The notes beneath the pieces were generated by a model. The model was not told the DNA's origin, made no database searches, and worked only from the letters and a program-made list of their open reading frames with translations. 64,000 nt of DNA from an uncultured Clostridia bacterium (GTDB lineage: Bacteria > Bacillota > Clostridia > Christensenellales > UBA1242). The stretch lies in contig CAKVHI010000004.1 of assembly GCA_934747965.1 (NCBI GenBank), positions 50,170 through 114,169 of the forward strand. The letters run 5' to 3'. Position numbers and translations under genes: made by a program. Shown here piece by piece: positions 1 to 8,389 of this stretch. Each line of letters starts with the position of its first letter. The first letter of the stretch is position 1.

Positions 1-32
1 AGAGTATCATTATATTATAAGGAAAAATAATT

Positions 33-542
33 ATGAAAAAATCAGTTTTAATAACAATTTTTATAATTTATGTGGCATCTATTATTGTGATAGGTTTTTT
101 TGGCATAAAACTTAGAGTTTATGATGAGGTTAAATATATTAAAGAAATTACGATAACTGCTGAAGCTGAAAATGAAGAGGCATTTTCAATTAAAGAAATC
201 GGGAAAGATGAAACTACTGGAAACAATAAATATGAACTTAAAATTGATTATACGAAGTCTGCAACAGATGAATCTACAGGCGAAAAATATTTGGTGATTT
301 CTTTAATTCCGCATGTTGTTTATGACAGTGGTGATTTGGCAGCGGGGAAAGGAGAGTCGATTAAATATACAACATTAAATCAAAACTATATAGACAAAGG
401 ATTTTTCAGCATTGATCAGTTTGGTATTATAACAATCAAAAGACAAAGTTTTTTTGCTTTTACTGTTATGGTAAATCCAGAAACTCAAGGTGGGTTTGGA
501 ACAGGTGCCATTATAAAAGTTATTGTATTAAATCACATATAG
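33..542 (+). CDS. Hypothetical membrane-anchored protein
   Basis: Encodes 169 residues. Residues about 5-24 form one hydrophobic segment after a KK start, so the protein is probably anchored in the membrane by an uncleaved signal, with the remaining 140 residues outside the cell. The exported part is beta-rich and polar, with no motif I recognise. A weak AAGGA site lies 8 nt before the ATG. It is followed after 14 nt by a zinc-ribbon gene with a strong Shine-Dalgarno site, so the two may be co-transcribed. Function unknown. Confidence 0.6.
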   Translation: MKKSVLITIFIIYVASIIVIGFFGIKLRVYDEVKYIKEITITAEAENEEAFSIKEIGKDETTGNNKYELKIDYTKSATDESTGEKYLVISLIPHVVYDSGDLAAGKGESIKYTTLNQNYIDKGFFSIDQFGIITIKRQSFFAFTVMVNPETQGGFGTGAIIKVIVLNHI

Positions 543-556
543 AAGGAGATTAGTTT

Positions 557-811
557 ATGGAAAAAATATGCCAAAGTTGTGGTATGCCGATTGAAAACAA
601 AAATCAACTTGGAACAAATGGCGACAAAAGTATTAACGAAGATTATTGTATTTATTGCTATAAAGACGGAAAATTTATTGATGATGTGAGCATGGAAGAA
701 TATATTGAAATGTGTTCTAATTTCTCTGAACAAGCAGGAATGACTTATAACGAGATGAAACTTTTTTGTCAAAAATTGTTTCCGACTTTAAAACGATGGA
801 AAACTCATTAA
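557..811 (+). CDS. Small zinc-ribbon protein
   Basis: Encodes 84 residues. Two CxxC knuckles (Cys5/Cys8 and Cys31/Cys34) define a zinc-ribbon fold, and the CQSCGMPI start is typical of the putative zinc-ribbon domain family found in many Firmicutes. The C-terminal half is helical. AAGGAG stands at a good distance before the ATG. Its role (DNA, RNA or protein binding) cannot be told from sequence. Confidence 0.75.
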   Translation: MEKICQSCGMPIENKNQLGTNGDKSINEDYCIYCYKDGKFIDDVSMEEYIEMCSNFSEQAGMTYNEMKLFCQKLFPTLKRWKTH

Positions 812-943
812 CAAAATGGAAATAGTTTAATTATAAAAATTACAAAAATACACAAAATAAAAAAAATATGAAAAAATGTAATTTTTGTTTGTAAAAAATT
901 TAGAAATCTTGTAGAATAAAAAAGTATTAAAGGGGAATAATGT

Positions 944-3751
944 ATGAAAGTTTATAAATTTCTTGGAAGTTTTGCAATAACTTTATGTCTAGTTTTGTTT
1001 TCAGCATTTTTTGTTGGATGCAAACCAACACTAGAATCTATCTACATAGTTTCAGATTCTATTGCAGAAACTGTTGAGTTTAATGAAGAATTTTTGTATC
1101 CTAACTTGAAAGTTATGGCAAAATATAGTGATAAATCTGAAGTTGAATTAAAAATTGAAGATTTAAAAATCACTAATATTTCAACAACAAAGTTGGGCGA
1201 ACAAACTTTTAAAGTTGAATATCAGGGAAAAGTTGCAACAAAGAAAATTGTTGTAACAAAAAACATTAAATCAATTAGTGTTGAAAGTGGAATTTCTGAC
1301 AAAGCATATAGATATGAAAAGCTTAACACTTCAAATGCTGTTATAAAAGTTACTTATTCTGATAATTCAACTCAAAATATTGCTTACTCATTGACTTCAG
1401 GCATAGTTTTTGGCGAAATTGACACTTCTGTTGCAGGAAACAAAACTTTGGATGTAAGTTATGGTGGAAAGTCAACAACTTTTTCTTACACAGTTATTGA
1501 TATTACATCTATTGAATATGTAAGCGGACTTGCTTCAGAAATTTATATAGATGATGTGATTAACAAAAATGATTTTGTTATAAAAATTGTTTTTGCTGAT
1601 GGTGAAACAAAAAATAAAGGATATTCTTTGAACAGTGGAATTAGTATTGAAGGAATTGATACCTCTTCTGCTGGCGATAAAACTTTGGTTATAAAATATA
1701 AAGACATTCCTTCTATTTCAAAAAATTATACAGTAATTGAAGATGCTGTTGTTTCTGCAAAAATCAAAGAAGGCTCTGTTAAAAATTCTGTGGTTGCTAA
1801 TACTGTTTTTGACACTTCAAACTTGACTTTAACTTTGACTTATGCAAGTGGAAAAACTAAAGATGTAAAAACAGGCTTCAGCGTTGCTTCTTTTGACACT
1901 TCGATTGTTGGAGAATACGATTTGGTTGTAACTTATGAAGGTCTAGAGCCAATAAAAATGAAAATTACTGTTACAAACGACTTTATTATAACAAGTTTTG
2001 AAAAACCACAATTTGTTGGGCTTTATGAATCAAATAGTGAAACAAAAAATACTTTTGTAAAAACTGGTCAAACAGGTGTTAAAGGATTTGAAATAACAGA
2101 AAATATTTATGTTGTTGGAAATGAAAATGATTTTATTTTCAGACCAACAATGGGTATTTATAAAAACGGCTCAAGTCAAGAAATTTCTAAATTTAAAACA
2201 AAAATTAAAGTTTATGTTTTAAACTCTTCAGAAAATTTTGAAGAATTAACTGATAATCTAACAGACTATGTTCAAACAGATAACTTTGAACAAACTTACA
2301 AATTTACTAATCTTGCTGAAAATAAAATTTTTAAGATTTCTGTAAGACCTTATTTTGTAAGCGTTGAAGAAGAAGATTTGGTTGATAACTGTGAATTTGT
2401 ATTTAAAGTTGTAAATGGATATAATGTTTACAATGTTCAAGATTTGTCTTTGTTTGACAATGCTAATGTTGATAGTAAATGGACACAATATAAACAAGAC
2501 AATAATATTGACTTAAACAAACAAATTAGTTCTTTGATCTTGCAAAATGATATTTCTGTTACAAAACAAGACATTCCAGCAATGCATTTTTACACTAAAA
2601 ATGAAGTTTCTGGCGATATAGATGCTGCTAGGGCAGAAGGTTCTTTGAAGGACTCTGATAGGGGTTCAGTTGGGTTTATATATCAAAGAAATCTTAATAA
2701 AAATCAAATTTTTAATTTTGAAGGAAACTACTTTAAAATTTCAGCTGAAAGTATGCCTTTAATTGTTAGAGAATTTGGAGAAGTTTCTGAATCAGAAGAT
2801 GCTACAATCACAACTCACACAACTTTGTTTGGAATTTTTGGTGCAGAAGACACAGAAAAATCTAGTTTTAATTTTAATAATATATCTTTTGTTGGTAATT
2901 CTAAAAAGAGTGAAAACGCTGCAAAATCGGGCGGAATTATCTGCTTTAAAACAAGAAACTCAAATTGTACATACTACAATTGCTTATCTCAAGGTTGGTT
3001 TATTAACACTTATTTTGAGTATACACAAGATGCTACAACTGTGATTAAAAATTCAAATGTTTTTGACGCAAACAATACTTTGCTTTATTGTTATGGTGCA
3101 AGTGATGTTCAAATTATTGATAGTCACATGATTGGTGCAGGTGGTCCAGTTATGATTTGTGACCATATCAACCATGATTCTTCAGGAAATGGTGGAATAA
3201 TTACAAATGTTGTTACAAAAAATTCTGTACTAGAATCTTATGTTGCAGGCACTGAAAACTGGTTTGTTGCATATAAAGGAGTTACTCTTGCTGGAAGCAT
3301 CAAAGCAATGGATGCGTTCTTTAATCCTTATGAAAAAACTATCTTAGACTCTTCAAAGCAAAAATTTAATCTTTTGACAGTTAATAAGTCAGGTAAAACA
3401 CAGGGAATCTCTAGTGCAAAAATTAAGGGAACATTTAAGGATGAAACCAAAGATGAAAACGACCAATTAATTTATGAAACAGGGCTAGACCTAAGCGAAA
3501 GTTCTGTTGAGCAAATGAAAAATAATATAATTCAAAGTATGGTAGCAAGCGGTATGGACCAAAAAGCTATTGAAAGTGCATGCGAAAAAATGGCTATTTT
3601 GCAAACTGCAAATAATACTATTGGCGTTCCGGGTGATACAGGTTGGATGGTAAAGCCTGATGCAATAAAATTTGCTCAAGCAAAAGGTTATATATTTGCT
3701 TACCTATTTAATAACATGGGAGTTACAGTAGGTCTTTCTAATTTAGCATAA
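944..3751 (+). CDS. Large lipoprotein with repeated Ig-like domains
   Basis: Encodes 935 residues. A signal peptide ends in a lipobox with Cys26, so this is a lipid-anchored surface protein. Residues about 29-345 hold four divergent copies of a bacterial Ig-like (Big_3-type) unit, each with an acidic YSD-type strand and a closing G-(N/D/E)-KTL-x-V-x-Y strand. The remaining ~590 residues are rich in Asn, Asp and aromatics and look like a beta-rich, possibly beta-helical, domain; no catalytic motif is visible. An AAAGGGG Shine-Dalgarno precedes the ATG and an intrinsic terminator follows. A surface adhesion or glycan-binding role is a guess from domain type. Confidence 0.75.
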   Translation: MKVYKFLGSFAITLCLVLFSAFFVGCKPTLESIYIVSDSIAETVEFNEEFLYPNLKVMAKYSDKSEVELKIEDLKITNISTTKLGEQTFKVEYQGKVATKKIVVTKNIKSISVESGISDKAYRYEKLNTSNAVIKVTYSDNSTQNIAYSLTSGIVFGEIDTSVAGNKTLDVSYGGKSTTFSYTVIDITSIEYVSGLASEIYIDDVINKNDFVIKIVFADGETKNKGYSLNSGISIEGIDTSSAGDKTLVIKYKDIPSISKNYTVIEDAVVSAKIKEGSVKNSVVANTVFDTSNLTLTLTYASGKTKDVKTGFSVASFDTSIVGEYDLVVTYEGLEPIKMKITVTNDFIITSFEKPQFVGLYESNSETKNTFVKTGQTGVKGFEITENIYVVGNENDFIFRPTMGIYKNGSSQEISKFKTKIKVYVLNSSENFEELTDNLTDYVQTDNFEQTYKFTNLAENKIFKISVRPYFVSVEEEDLVDNCEFVFKVVNGYNVYNVQDLSLFDNANVDSKWTQYKQDNNIDLNKQISSLILQNDISVTKQDIPAMHFYTKNEVSGDIDAARAEGSLKDSDRGSVGFIYQRNLNKNQIFNFEGNYFKISAESMPLIVREFGEVSESEDATITTHTTLFGIFGAEDTEKSSFNFNNISFVGNSKKSENAAKSGGIICFKTRNSNCTYYNCLSQGWFINTYFEYTQDATTVIKNSNVFDANNTLLYCYGASDVQIIDSHMIGAGGPVMICDHINHDSSGNGGIITNVVTKNSVLESYVAGTENWFVAYKGVTLAGSIKAMDAFFNPYEKTILDSSKQKFNLLTVNKSGKTQGISSAKIKGTFKDETKDENDQLIYETGLDLSESSVEQMKNNIIQSMVASGMDQKAIESACEKMAILQTANNTIGVPGDTGWMVKPDAIKFAQAKGYIFAYLFNNMGVTVGLSNLA

Positions 3752-3759
3752 TAAAAAAA

Positions 3760-3788
3760 ACGAATTCAAAGCATGAATTCGTTTTTTT
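3760..3788 (+). terminator. Intrinsic terminator
   Basis: An 8-bp GC-containing stem (ACGAATTC/GAATTCGT) with a 7-nt loop is followed by a run of seven T, directly downstream of the Ig-like lipoprotein. Confidence 0.85.
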
Positions 3789-3789
3789 G

Positions 3790-3930
3790 TTACAGAAATC
3801 TCGGTTATACCTGTGGATTATTTAGGTGTTATTGGCGAATTATACATGAACGCGCAAAAGAGCGGGTTAATAAATAGAGTTTATAGTGGCAAAACCACAC
3901 AAGCCCTACCGAAAGCAAACGGTAGAATAA
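3790..3930 (+). other. Unexplained segment with hairpins and an orphan reading frame
   Basis: Between two terminators. It holds an open frame with no start codon that encodes a plausible protein tail (ISVIPVDYLGVIGELY...), and several short hairpins (GTGG/CCAC near 3885-3897 and CTACCG/CGGTAG near 3905-3924). It may be the 3' scrap of a lost gene or a structured RNA; I cannot decide. Confidence 0.25.
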
Positions 3931-3957
3931 AAAAACAACCCCAAAGCGGTTGTTTTT
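3931..3957 (-). terminator. tRNA-Leu terminator
   Basis: The stem AACAACC/GGTTGTT with flanking A and T runs works on either strand. It lies 4 nt past the CCA end of tRNA-Leu on the minus strand. Confidence 0.8.
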
Positions 3958-3961
3958 AATT

Positions 3962-4047
3962 TGGTGCCGAAGGCGGGACTTGAACCCGCACGAAGTTGCC
4001 CTCAACGGATTTTGAGTCCGTCGCGTCTGCCATTCCACCACTCCGGC
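3962..4047 (-). tRNA. tRNA-Leu (CAA)
   Basis: Read on the minus strand this 86-nt cloverleaf has a 7-bp acceptor stem (GCCGGAG with CUUCGGC), a CTCAAAA anticodon loop giving anticodon CAA, the long variable arm of class II tRNAs, a GTTCAAG T-arm and an encoded CCA. Its 5' end and promoter-proximal sequence are repeated at 4203-4240, see the separate repeat entries. Confidence 0.95.
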
Positions 4048-4075
4048 ATATTGAAGTGATAATATTAATTTGTCG
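4038..4075. repeat. 38-bp direct repeat, copy next to intact tRNA-Leu
   Basis: Covers the first ~10 nt of tRNA-Leu plus ~28 bp of its upstream sequence, including a TATTAT-like -10. It is identical to 4203-4240 with a period of 165 bp. The two copies bracket a 127-bp insert. Confidence 0.95.
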
Positions 4076-4202
4076 TTTGGAGTGGTGAACAAGTCCCCCT
4101 CTTGTTTTAATCTGCGCACTGCAACCATAAAGGTTTAGTGCTTGTTAAAGCCAAGAACTTCCGCGTTCGCTTTATCATCCACTGGATGCGCTCCGCTATG
4201 TT
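4076..4202 (-). mobile_element. tRNA-embedded structured element, copy 1
   Basis: A 127-bp insert between the 38-bp repeats. About 107 bp of it (4095-4202, read on the minus strand) align without gaps to 12460-12566 at roughly 87% identity by hand, and are oriented the same way relative to the tRNA. A stem of 5 bp around a 3-nt loop (4176-4188) shows a compensatory A-T to G-C change in the other copy. The end near the tRNA (4076-4090) is an inverted fragment of the tRNA-Leu 5' half. No protein of useful length is encoded. Family unknown to me. Confidence 0.7.
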
Positions 4203-4240
4203 CCACTCCGGCATATTGAAGTGATAATATTAATTTGTCG
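4203..4240. repeat. 38-bp direct repeat, distal copy with tRNA-Leu 5' fragment
   Basis: Same 38 bp as 4038-4075. In this copy the tRNA-Leu sequence stops after the first ~10 nt, at the junction with the element, so this is a truncated tRNA start. Confidence 0.95.
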
Positions 4241-4355
4241 GCAAATTGAAGTAAGTTATTTTGTAACAAATTTCAATCAACTCTTATAGTTTACTATAAA
4301 AAAAGATTTTTTTCAAGCATTATTTAAAATTTTTTAAAAAAAATTGTTTTAGGTC

Positions 4356-4383
4356 TTGATAATCATATTTAATTGCATATAAT
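4356..4383 (+). promoter_or_regulatory. Promoter of a short intergenic transcript
   Basis: TTGATA and TATAAT are 16 nt apart in a gene-free stretch, and a terminator follows ~80 nt downstream. Predicted start of transcription is about 4390. Confidence 0.5.
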
Positions 4384-4389
4384 AGTAGT

Positions 4390-4485
4390 ATACAAACATT
4401 TCGAATAATATTAAGCCTGTTGAAATTATTAATGATGAAGAACTTGAAAAACTATAAACAAACTCGAATTTATTTCGAGTTTTTT
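4390..4485 (+). ncRNA. Candidate small RNA (~96 nt)
   Basis: Bounded by a sigma-A-like promoter (4356-4383) and an intrinsic terminator (4461-4485). An 18-codon frame ending NNIKPVEIINDEELEKL occurs inside but lacks a start codon, so the unit may instead carry the remnant of a gene tail. Transcription itself is inferred. Confidence 0.35.
4461..4485 (+). terminator. Intrinsic terminator of the candidate small RNA
   Basis: Stem AACTCGAA/TTCGAGTT with a 5-nt loop and a T run. Confidence 0.8.
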
Positions 4486-4525
4486 GATGTTTTTATATTT
4501 CTGTTTCAAAAATTGTATTTTTTGT

Positions 4526-4554
4526 TTGACAAATTATATTTTTTTAGTTATCAT
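4526..4554 (+). promoter_or_regulatory. Promoter of the pheST T-box leader
   Basis: TTGACA and TATCAT with a 17-nt spacer. Predicted start of transcription is about 4561, at the beginning of the T-box leader. Confidence 0.8.
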
Positions 4555-4560
4555 AAAAAG

Positions 4561-4822
4561 GTATATAAAAACTATGACAGTGCGTAAGTAGATTTAAAAC
4601 TTTGTATTAAGAGAAAGTTTATCGTGGGCTGAGAGTAAACTATGCAAACTTAAATTGAATTTCAACACTCGAGTTGCTTTTTGGTAAAGACAAAATTTTG
4701 TTGTTAAGAAAAGCCAGAATAAACTGTAAAAATTAAATGAGGTCAATAGATATTATTGATAAAGTTAGGTGGTATCACGGTCAAAAAATCGTCCTATGTT
4801 GGGGTCGATTTATTTTTTTAGG
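4561..4822 (+). promoter_or_regulatory. T-box riboswitch (tRNA-Phe sensing)
   Basis: The ~260-nt untranslated leader has a long stem I region with an AGAGA-type motif near 4608, a likely UUC (Phe) specifier in GAATTTCAACAC near 4660, and the conserved T-box sequence TTAGGTGGTATCACGG near 4765-4780. A terminator stem (AAATCG...CGATTT) with a T run follows at about 4786-4819. Uncharged tRNA-Phe is expected to stabilise the antiterminator and let pheST be transcribed. The specifier assignment is supported by the downstream genes. Confidence 0.92.
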
Positions 4823-4829
4823 GGGAATT

Positions 4830-5861
4830 ATGATTGAAAAAATTAAAAATTTAGCAAAACTTTTTGATGAAAAACTAAAATCTATTGTTGATGAAAATGC
4901 ACTAGAAAATTTAAGGCTTTCGTTTATTGGCAAAAAAGGCGAAATTACAAATCTTATGAATGATTTTAGGCTTGTACCTAATGAGCAAAAAAAAGAAGTA
5001 GGAAAACTTATCAATGAACTTAAAAATAAAGTTGAAGAATTGATTGTAACTACAAAAAAGAATTTACAAGAAAAAAAGTTTGAAGAAATGGTTAATAATG
5101 ATGCGAAAATTGATTATACATTGCCAGTTAATGACGGTGTGGGTGCATTAAACCCAAGAACAATTTTGCAAAAGCAAATTATTGATATTTTTGTTTCTAT
5201 GGGCTTTATTATTGAAGACGGTAATGAAATAGAAACTGAATATAACAATTTTGATGCGGTAAATGTTCCACGAAGTCATCCTGCACGAGATATGCAAGAT
5301 ACTTTTTGGCTTGATAATGGTGAGGTGTTAAAAACTCAAACTTCTGCCGCTCAAAACCGAATCTTAAAAACACATGGTCCTATTTGCAGAGTTTTGTTTC
5401 CGGGAAGATGCTTTAGAAATGAAGAACTTGATGCAACGCATGAAAACACTTTCTTTCAGATTGAAGGAGTTGTTGTTGACAAAAATGTTAGTGTTTCAAA
5501 TTTGATTTATTTCATGAAAGAGATGTTAAAGGGTGTGTTTAATAAAGACATGGAAGTTAGGTTAAGACCGGGATTTTTCCCTTTCACTGAACCTTCGTTT
5601 GAACTTGATGCTACTTGTCCAATTTGCGGAGGAAAGGGGTGCAATGCTTGTTCACACACAGGCTGGATGGAATTGTGCCCTTGTGGGATGATTCATCCAA
5701 ATGTTTTGAAAGAAGCGGGAATAGACAGTAATGTTTACAACGGTTTTGCATTTGGTCTTGGTTTTGATAGACTTGTTATGATTAAAACTGGGCTTGAGGA
5801 TATTAGATATTTGAATAGTGGCAATTTAAAAGTTTTGTCGCAATATAAAACAAAGATTTAG
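4830..5861 (+). CDS. pheS: Phenylalanine-tRNA ligase alpha subunit
   Basis: The catalytic subunit of the alpha2beta2 enzyme that charges tRNA-Phe. 343 residues, normal for the family. It has an N-terminal coiled coil for tRNA contact (about 1-90), class II motif 2 around FRNEELDATHENTFFQIEG and motif 3 around GFGFD-like GLGFDRLVM near the C-terminus. A Cys-rich insertion (CPICGGKGCNACSHTG) is usual in Firmicutes PheS. The ATG at 4830 follows GGGGG 6 nt upstream; an upstream in-frame ATG at 4737 lies inside the T-box and is rejected. pheT starts 8 nt after the stop, so the pair is one operon controlled by the T-box. Confidence 0.97.
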   Translation: MIEKIKNLAKLFDEKLKSIVDENALENLRLSFIGKKGEITNLMNDFRLVPNEQKKEVGKLINELKNKVEELIVTTKKNLQEKKFEEMVNNDAKIDYTLPVNDGVGALNPRTILQKQIIDIFVSMGFIIEDGNEIETEYNNFDAVNVPRSHPARDMQDTFWLDNGEVLKTQTSAAQNRILKTHGPICRVLFPGRCFRNEELDATHENTFFQIEGVVVDKNVSVSNLIYFMKEMLKGVFNKDMEVRLRPGFFPFTEPSFELDATCPICGGKGCNACSHTGWMELCPCGMIHPNVLKEAGIDSNVYNGFAFGLGFDRLVMIKTGLEDIRYLNSGNLKVLSQYKTKI

Positions 5862-5869
5862 AGGTGTGT

Positions 5870-8245
5870 ATGAAAATTTCTATTAATTGGTTAAAAGATT
5901 TTGTAAATTTAGACGGAATTTCCAGCGATGAAATTGTAAAGCGCTTTAATTTGGCAACTGCTGAAATTGAGGGCGTTGAGTTTAAGGGGAGCGATATTAA
6001 AGGTGTTGTTTTTGGGAAAATTTTGAATGTTAGCGAGCATCCAAATTCAAAAAAACTTCACATTTTGAAAGTTGATTTAGGCACTAAGGTTGAACAAATT
6101 GTTTGTGGTGCACCAAATGTTTATGAAGGAATGGTAACTTGTGTTGCAACAGTAGGCGGTTGCGTTTGTGGTCATGAAATTGGCGTTGCTACACTTGCTG
6201 GAATAGAAAGCAAAGGAATGTGTTGCAGTTGCGCTGAACTAGGAATAGGCAGTGATGACAGCGGAATTATTGATGTTAAAGAAAATGTTAAACTTGGCGA
6301 GGATATTAAAAATGTTTGGCCTGTTGATGATGTTGTTTTTGAAATAGACAACAAAACGCTAACTAACAGACCTGATTTGTGGGGTCATTATGGCTTGGCG
6401 CGTGAACTTGCTTGCGTTTTTAACAGGAAATTAAATAAATTAGATTTGGAAGATTTAAGTAGATTTGACAATTTTCCTAAAATCAAAATTGACAATCAAA
6501 GTGAAAATTGCTACAGATATAGTGCTATAAGTGTTAAAGATATAACAAAAAAAGTTTCATCAATAAAAATGATGATAAGATTAAACTATTGTGGCATGAG
6601 AGATGTAAACTTGCTAGCTGATTTAACGAACTATGTTATGCTTGAACTGGGAAATCCAATGCATGCTTTTGATAATGACAAGGTTAAAGAAATTTATGTT
6701 TTAAACTCAAAACTTGGTGACAAACTTTTGACGCTTGAAAATGAAGAACATGAAATTTTGGAAAACTCAGTTATTATTTGTGATCAAAACAAAACTCCAG
6801 TTGCTATTGCTGGAATTAAAGGTGGGTTGATTGCTTCAATTTCTGACCAAACAAAAAATGTTTTGTTTGAAAGTGCAACATTTAGTGCTGAAAGAATTAG
6901 AAAAACAAGCAGAGCAATAGGTTTGGTTACTGATGCTTCGATTAGATATGAAAAATCACTTGACCCAGAACTAACTCCTGTTGCACTAGCAAGAATTGTT
7001 AAACTTTTGTTAGAAATAGACAGCGGATGCAAAGTTTCAAGTAGTTTTTCTGATTGCTACACAAAAAAATATGAAATTCCAAAAATTATTATAACAGAAA
7101 ATTTCATTAAAAGTCGAATTGGCATGGATATTAATAAAGACCAAATTATTGATATTTTGACAAAATTAGATTTTGGTGTTGAAACAAAAGATGAGGATAT
7201 TATTGTAACTTGTCCAAGTTTTAGGGCAACAAAAGATGTTTCTATGAAAGAAGATTTGGTTGAAGAAATTGCTCGAATTTTTGGTTATGATAACATCATT
7301 CCTAAGCCATTAGCATTTAATCCAAAACCAATAAGATTAAACAAAAATGTTAGTGAAGAATATGAAGTTAAAAAACTTTTAGCCACAAAGTATAATGCTG
7401 TTGAAGTGCATAGTTATATTTGGAATTATCAAGATTTTAATGCTGAGCATAATATAGACACAAAGCCTGTTGTAAAATTGATGGATAGCTCTAATGCGGG
7501 ACAAAGCGGAATTAGAAAAGATTTGCTTCCAACAATGCTTAAAGTTGTTTACGAGAATAAGAACAGTTTTGATGATTTAAGAGTTTTTGAAGTTGGTAGA
7601 GTGGCAAAAAGTTTGAACGAAAACAATTTGGTTAATGAAGAAAAACATCTTGCTGTTTGTTTTGCAAGCAAGCATATTTGCAAAGAAAGTTTGTTTGAAA
7701 ATTTAAAGACTTTTGTTTTTGACTATTGCAGTAATAATTTGCAACTAAACATCTCATTGTGTGAAGGAGAAAAACCAAGTTATATGCATCCTATTAACAC
7801 CTTTAATATTATTGCTGGTGGTGTTAATGTTGGGTATATTGGAGTAGTACATCCAAAAACAAGCATGACAATAGATAAAAAATTAAATATAATTGGTCTT
7901 GAAATTGATTTTGGAAAATTATTAAGTTTGGAAGGCTCATTTAAAAAGGCAATAATTCCTTCAAAATTTCAAACAGTCAACTTTGATGTTAGTGTCCTTG
8001 TGCCAAAAGAAATGTTTTATGGAAAACTAAAGGAAATTTTAGATGATTATCATTCAAAAATTTCTAATGGATTTAGTCTTAAAGAAATTTATGAAAACGA
8101 AAGTCTTTCAAATCAAAAAAGCATTACTGTAAGTTTTAATTTGGGTGCAAATGACCATACATTGGATGGTAGTGAAATTGATGAGTTTTTGGCAGGCTTA
8201 ATTAAATATCTTGAACAACATAACTTAAAAATAAGAAATAATTAA
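5870..8245 (+). CDS. pheT: Phenylalanine-tRNA ligase beta subunit
   Basis: The beta subunit of PheRS, 791 residues. Domain order is as expected: EMAP/OB-type tRNA-binding domain (about 40-150, HPNSKKLHILKVD), B3/B4 editing domain, B5 domain, catalytic-like core and a C-terminal FDX-ACB anticodon-binding domain (about 700-791). The ATG at 5870 follows GAGGTG in the gap after pheS; a GTG two codons upstream overlaps that ribosome site and is less likely. A short inverted repeat near 8300-8325 may end the operon. Confidence 0.97.
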   Translation: MKISINWLKDFVNLDGISSDEIVKRFNLATAEIEGVEFKGSDIKGVVFGKILNVSEHPNSKKLHILKVDLGTKVEQIVCGAPNVYEGMVTCVATVGGCVCGHEIGVATLAGIESKGMCCSCAELGIGSDDSGIIDVKENVKLGEDIKNVWPVDDVVFEIDNKTLTNRPDLWGHYGLARELACVFNRKLNKLDLEDLSRFDNFPKIKIDNQSENCYRYSAISVKDITKKVSSIKMMIRLNYCGMRDVNLLADLTNYVMLELGNPMHAFDNDKVKEIYVLNSKLGDKLLTLENEEHEILENSVIICDQNKTPVAIAGIKGGLIASISDQTKNVLFESATFSAERIRKTSRAIGLVTDASIRYEKSLDPELTPVALARIVKLLLEIDSGCKVSSSFSDCYTKKYEIPKIIITENFIKSRIGMDINKDQIIDILTKLDFGVETKDEDIIVTCPSFRATKDVSMKEDLVEEIARIFGYDNIIPKPLAFNPKPIRLNKNVSEEYEVKKLLATKYNAVEVHSYIWNYQDFNAEHNIDTKPVVKLMDSSNAGQSGIRKDLLPTMLKVVYENKNSFDDLRVFEVGRVAKSLNENNLVNEEKHLAVCFASKHICKESLFENLKTFVFDYCSNNLQLNISLCEGEKPSYMHPINTFNIIAGGVNVGYIGVVHPKTSMTIDKKLNIIGLEIDFGKLLSLEGSFKKAIIPSKFQTVNFDVSVLVPKEMFYGKLKEILDDYHSKISNGFSLKEIYENESLSNQKSITVSFNLGANDHTLDGSEIDEFLAGLIKYLEQHNLKIRNN

Positions 8246-8327
8246 AGATAGTCTACAATAAGTTAAAGATTTTATTATATAACTTGTTAGTATTGATAAC
8301 ACAAAATTTCGGAATTTTGAATTTTGT

Positions 8328-8357
8328 TTGACAATAAAAACTTAAATTTGATAACAT
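8328..8357 (+). promoter_or_regulatory. Probable leuS promoter
   Basis: TTGACA at 8328-8333 and a weak TAACAT at 8352-8357, 18-nt spacer. No T-box is visible between it and leuS. Confidence 0.5.
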
Positions 8358-8389
8358 TTAATAACAGATTTTATAAAAAGAGGCTTAAT

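Noticed and set aside
3829..4128. 99-codon ORF on the minus strand across tRNA-Leu
   Set aside because: It reads through the tRNA and its terminator; an artefact of the tRNA and element sequence.
4737..4829. Upstream in-frame start for pheS
   Set aside because: It lies inside the T-box antiterminator and terminator; ATG 4830 has the ribosome site and the family's normal N-terminus.
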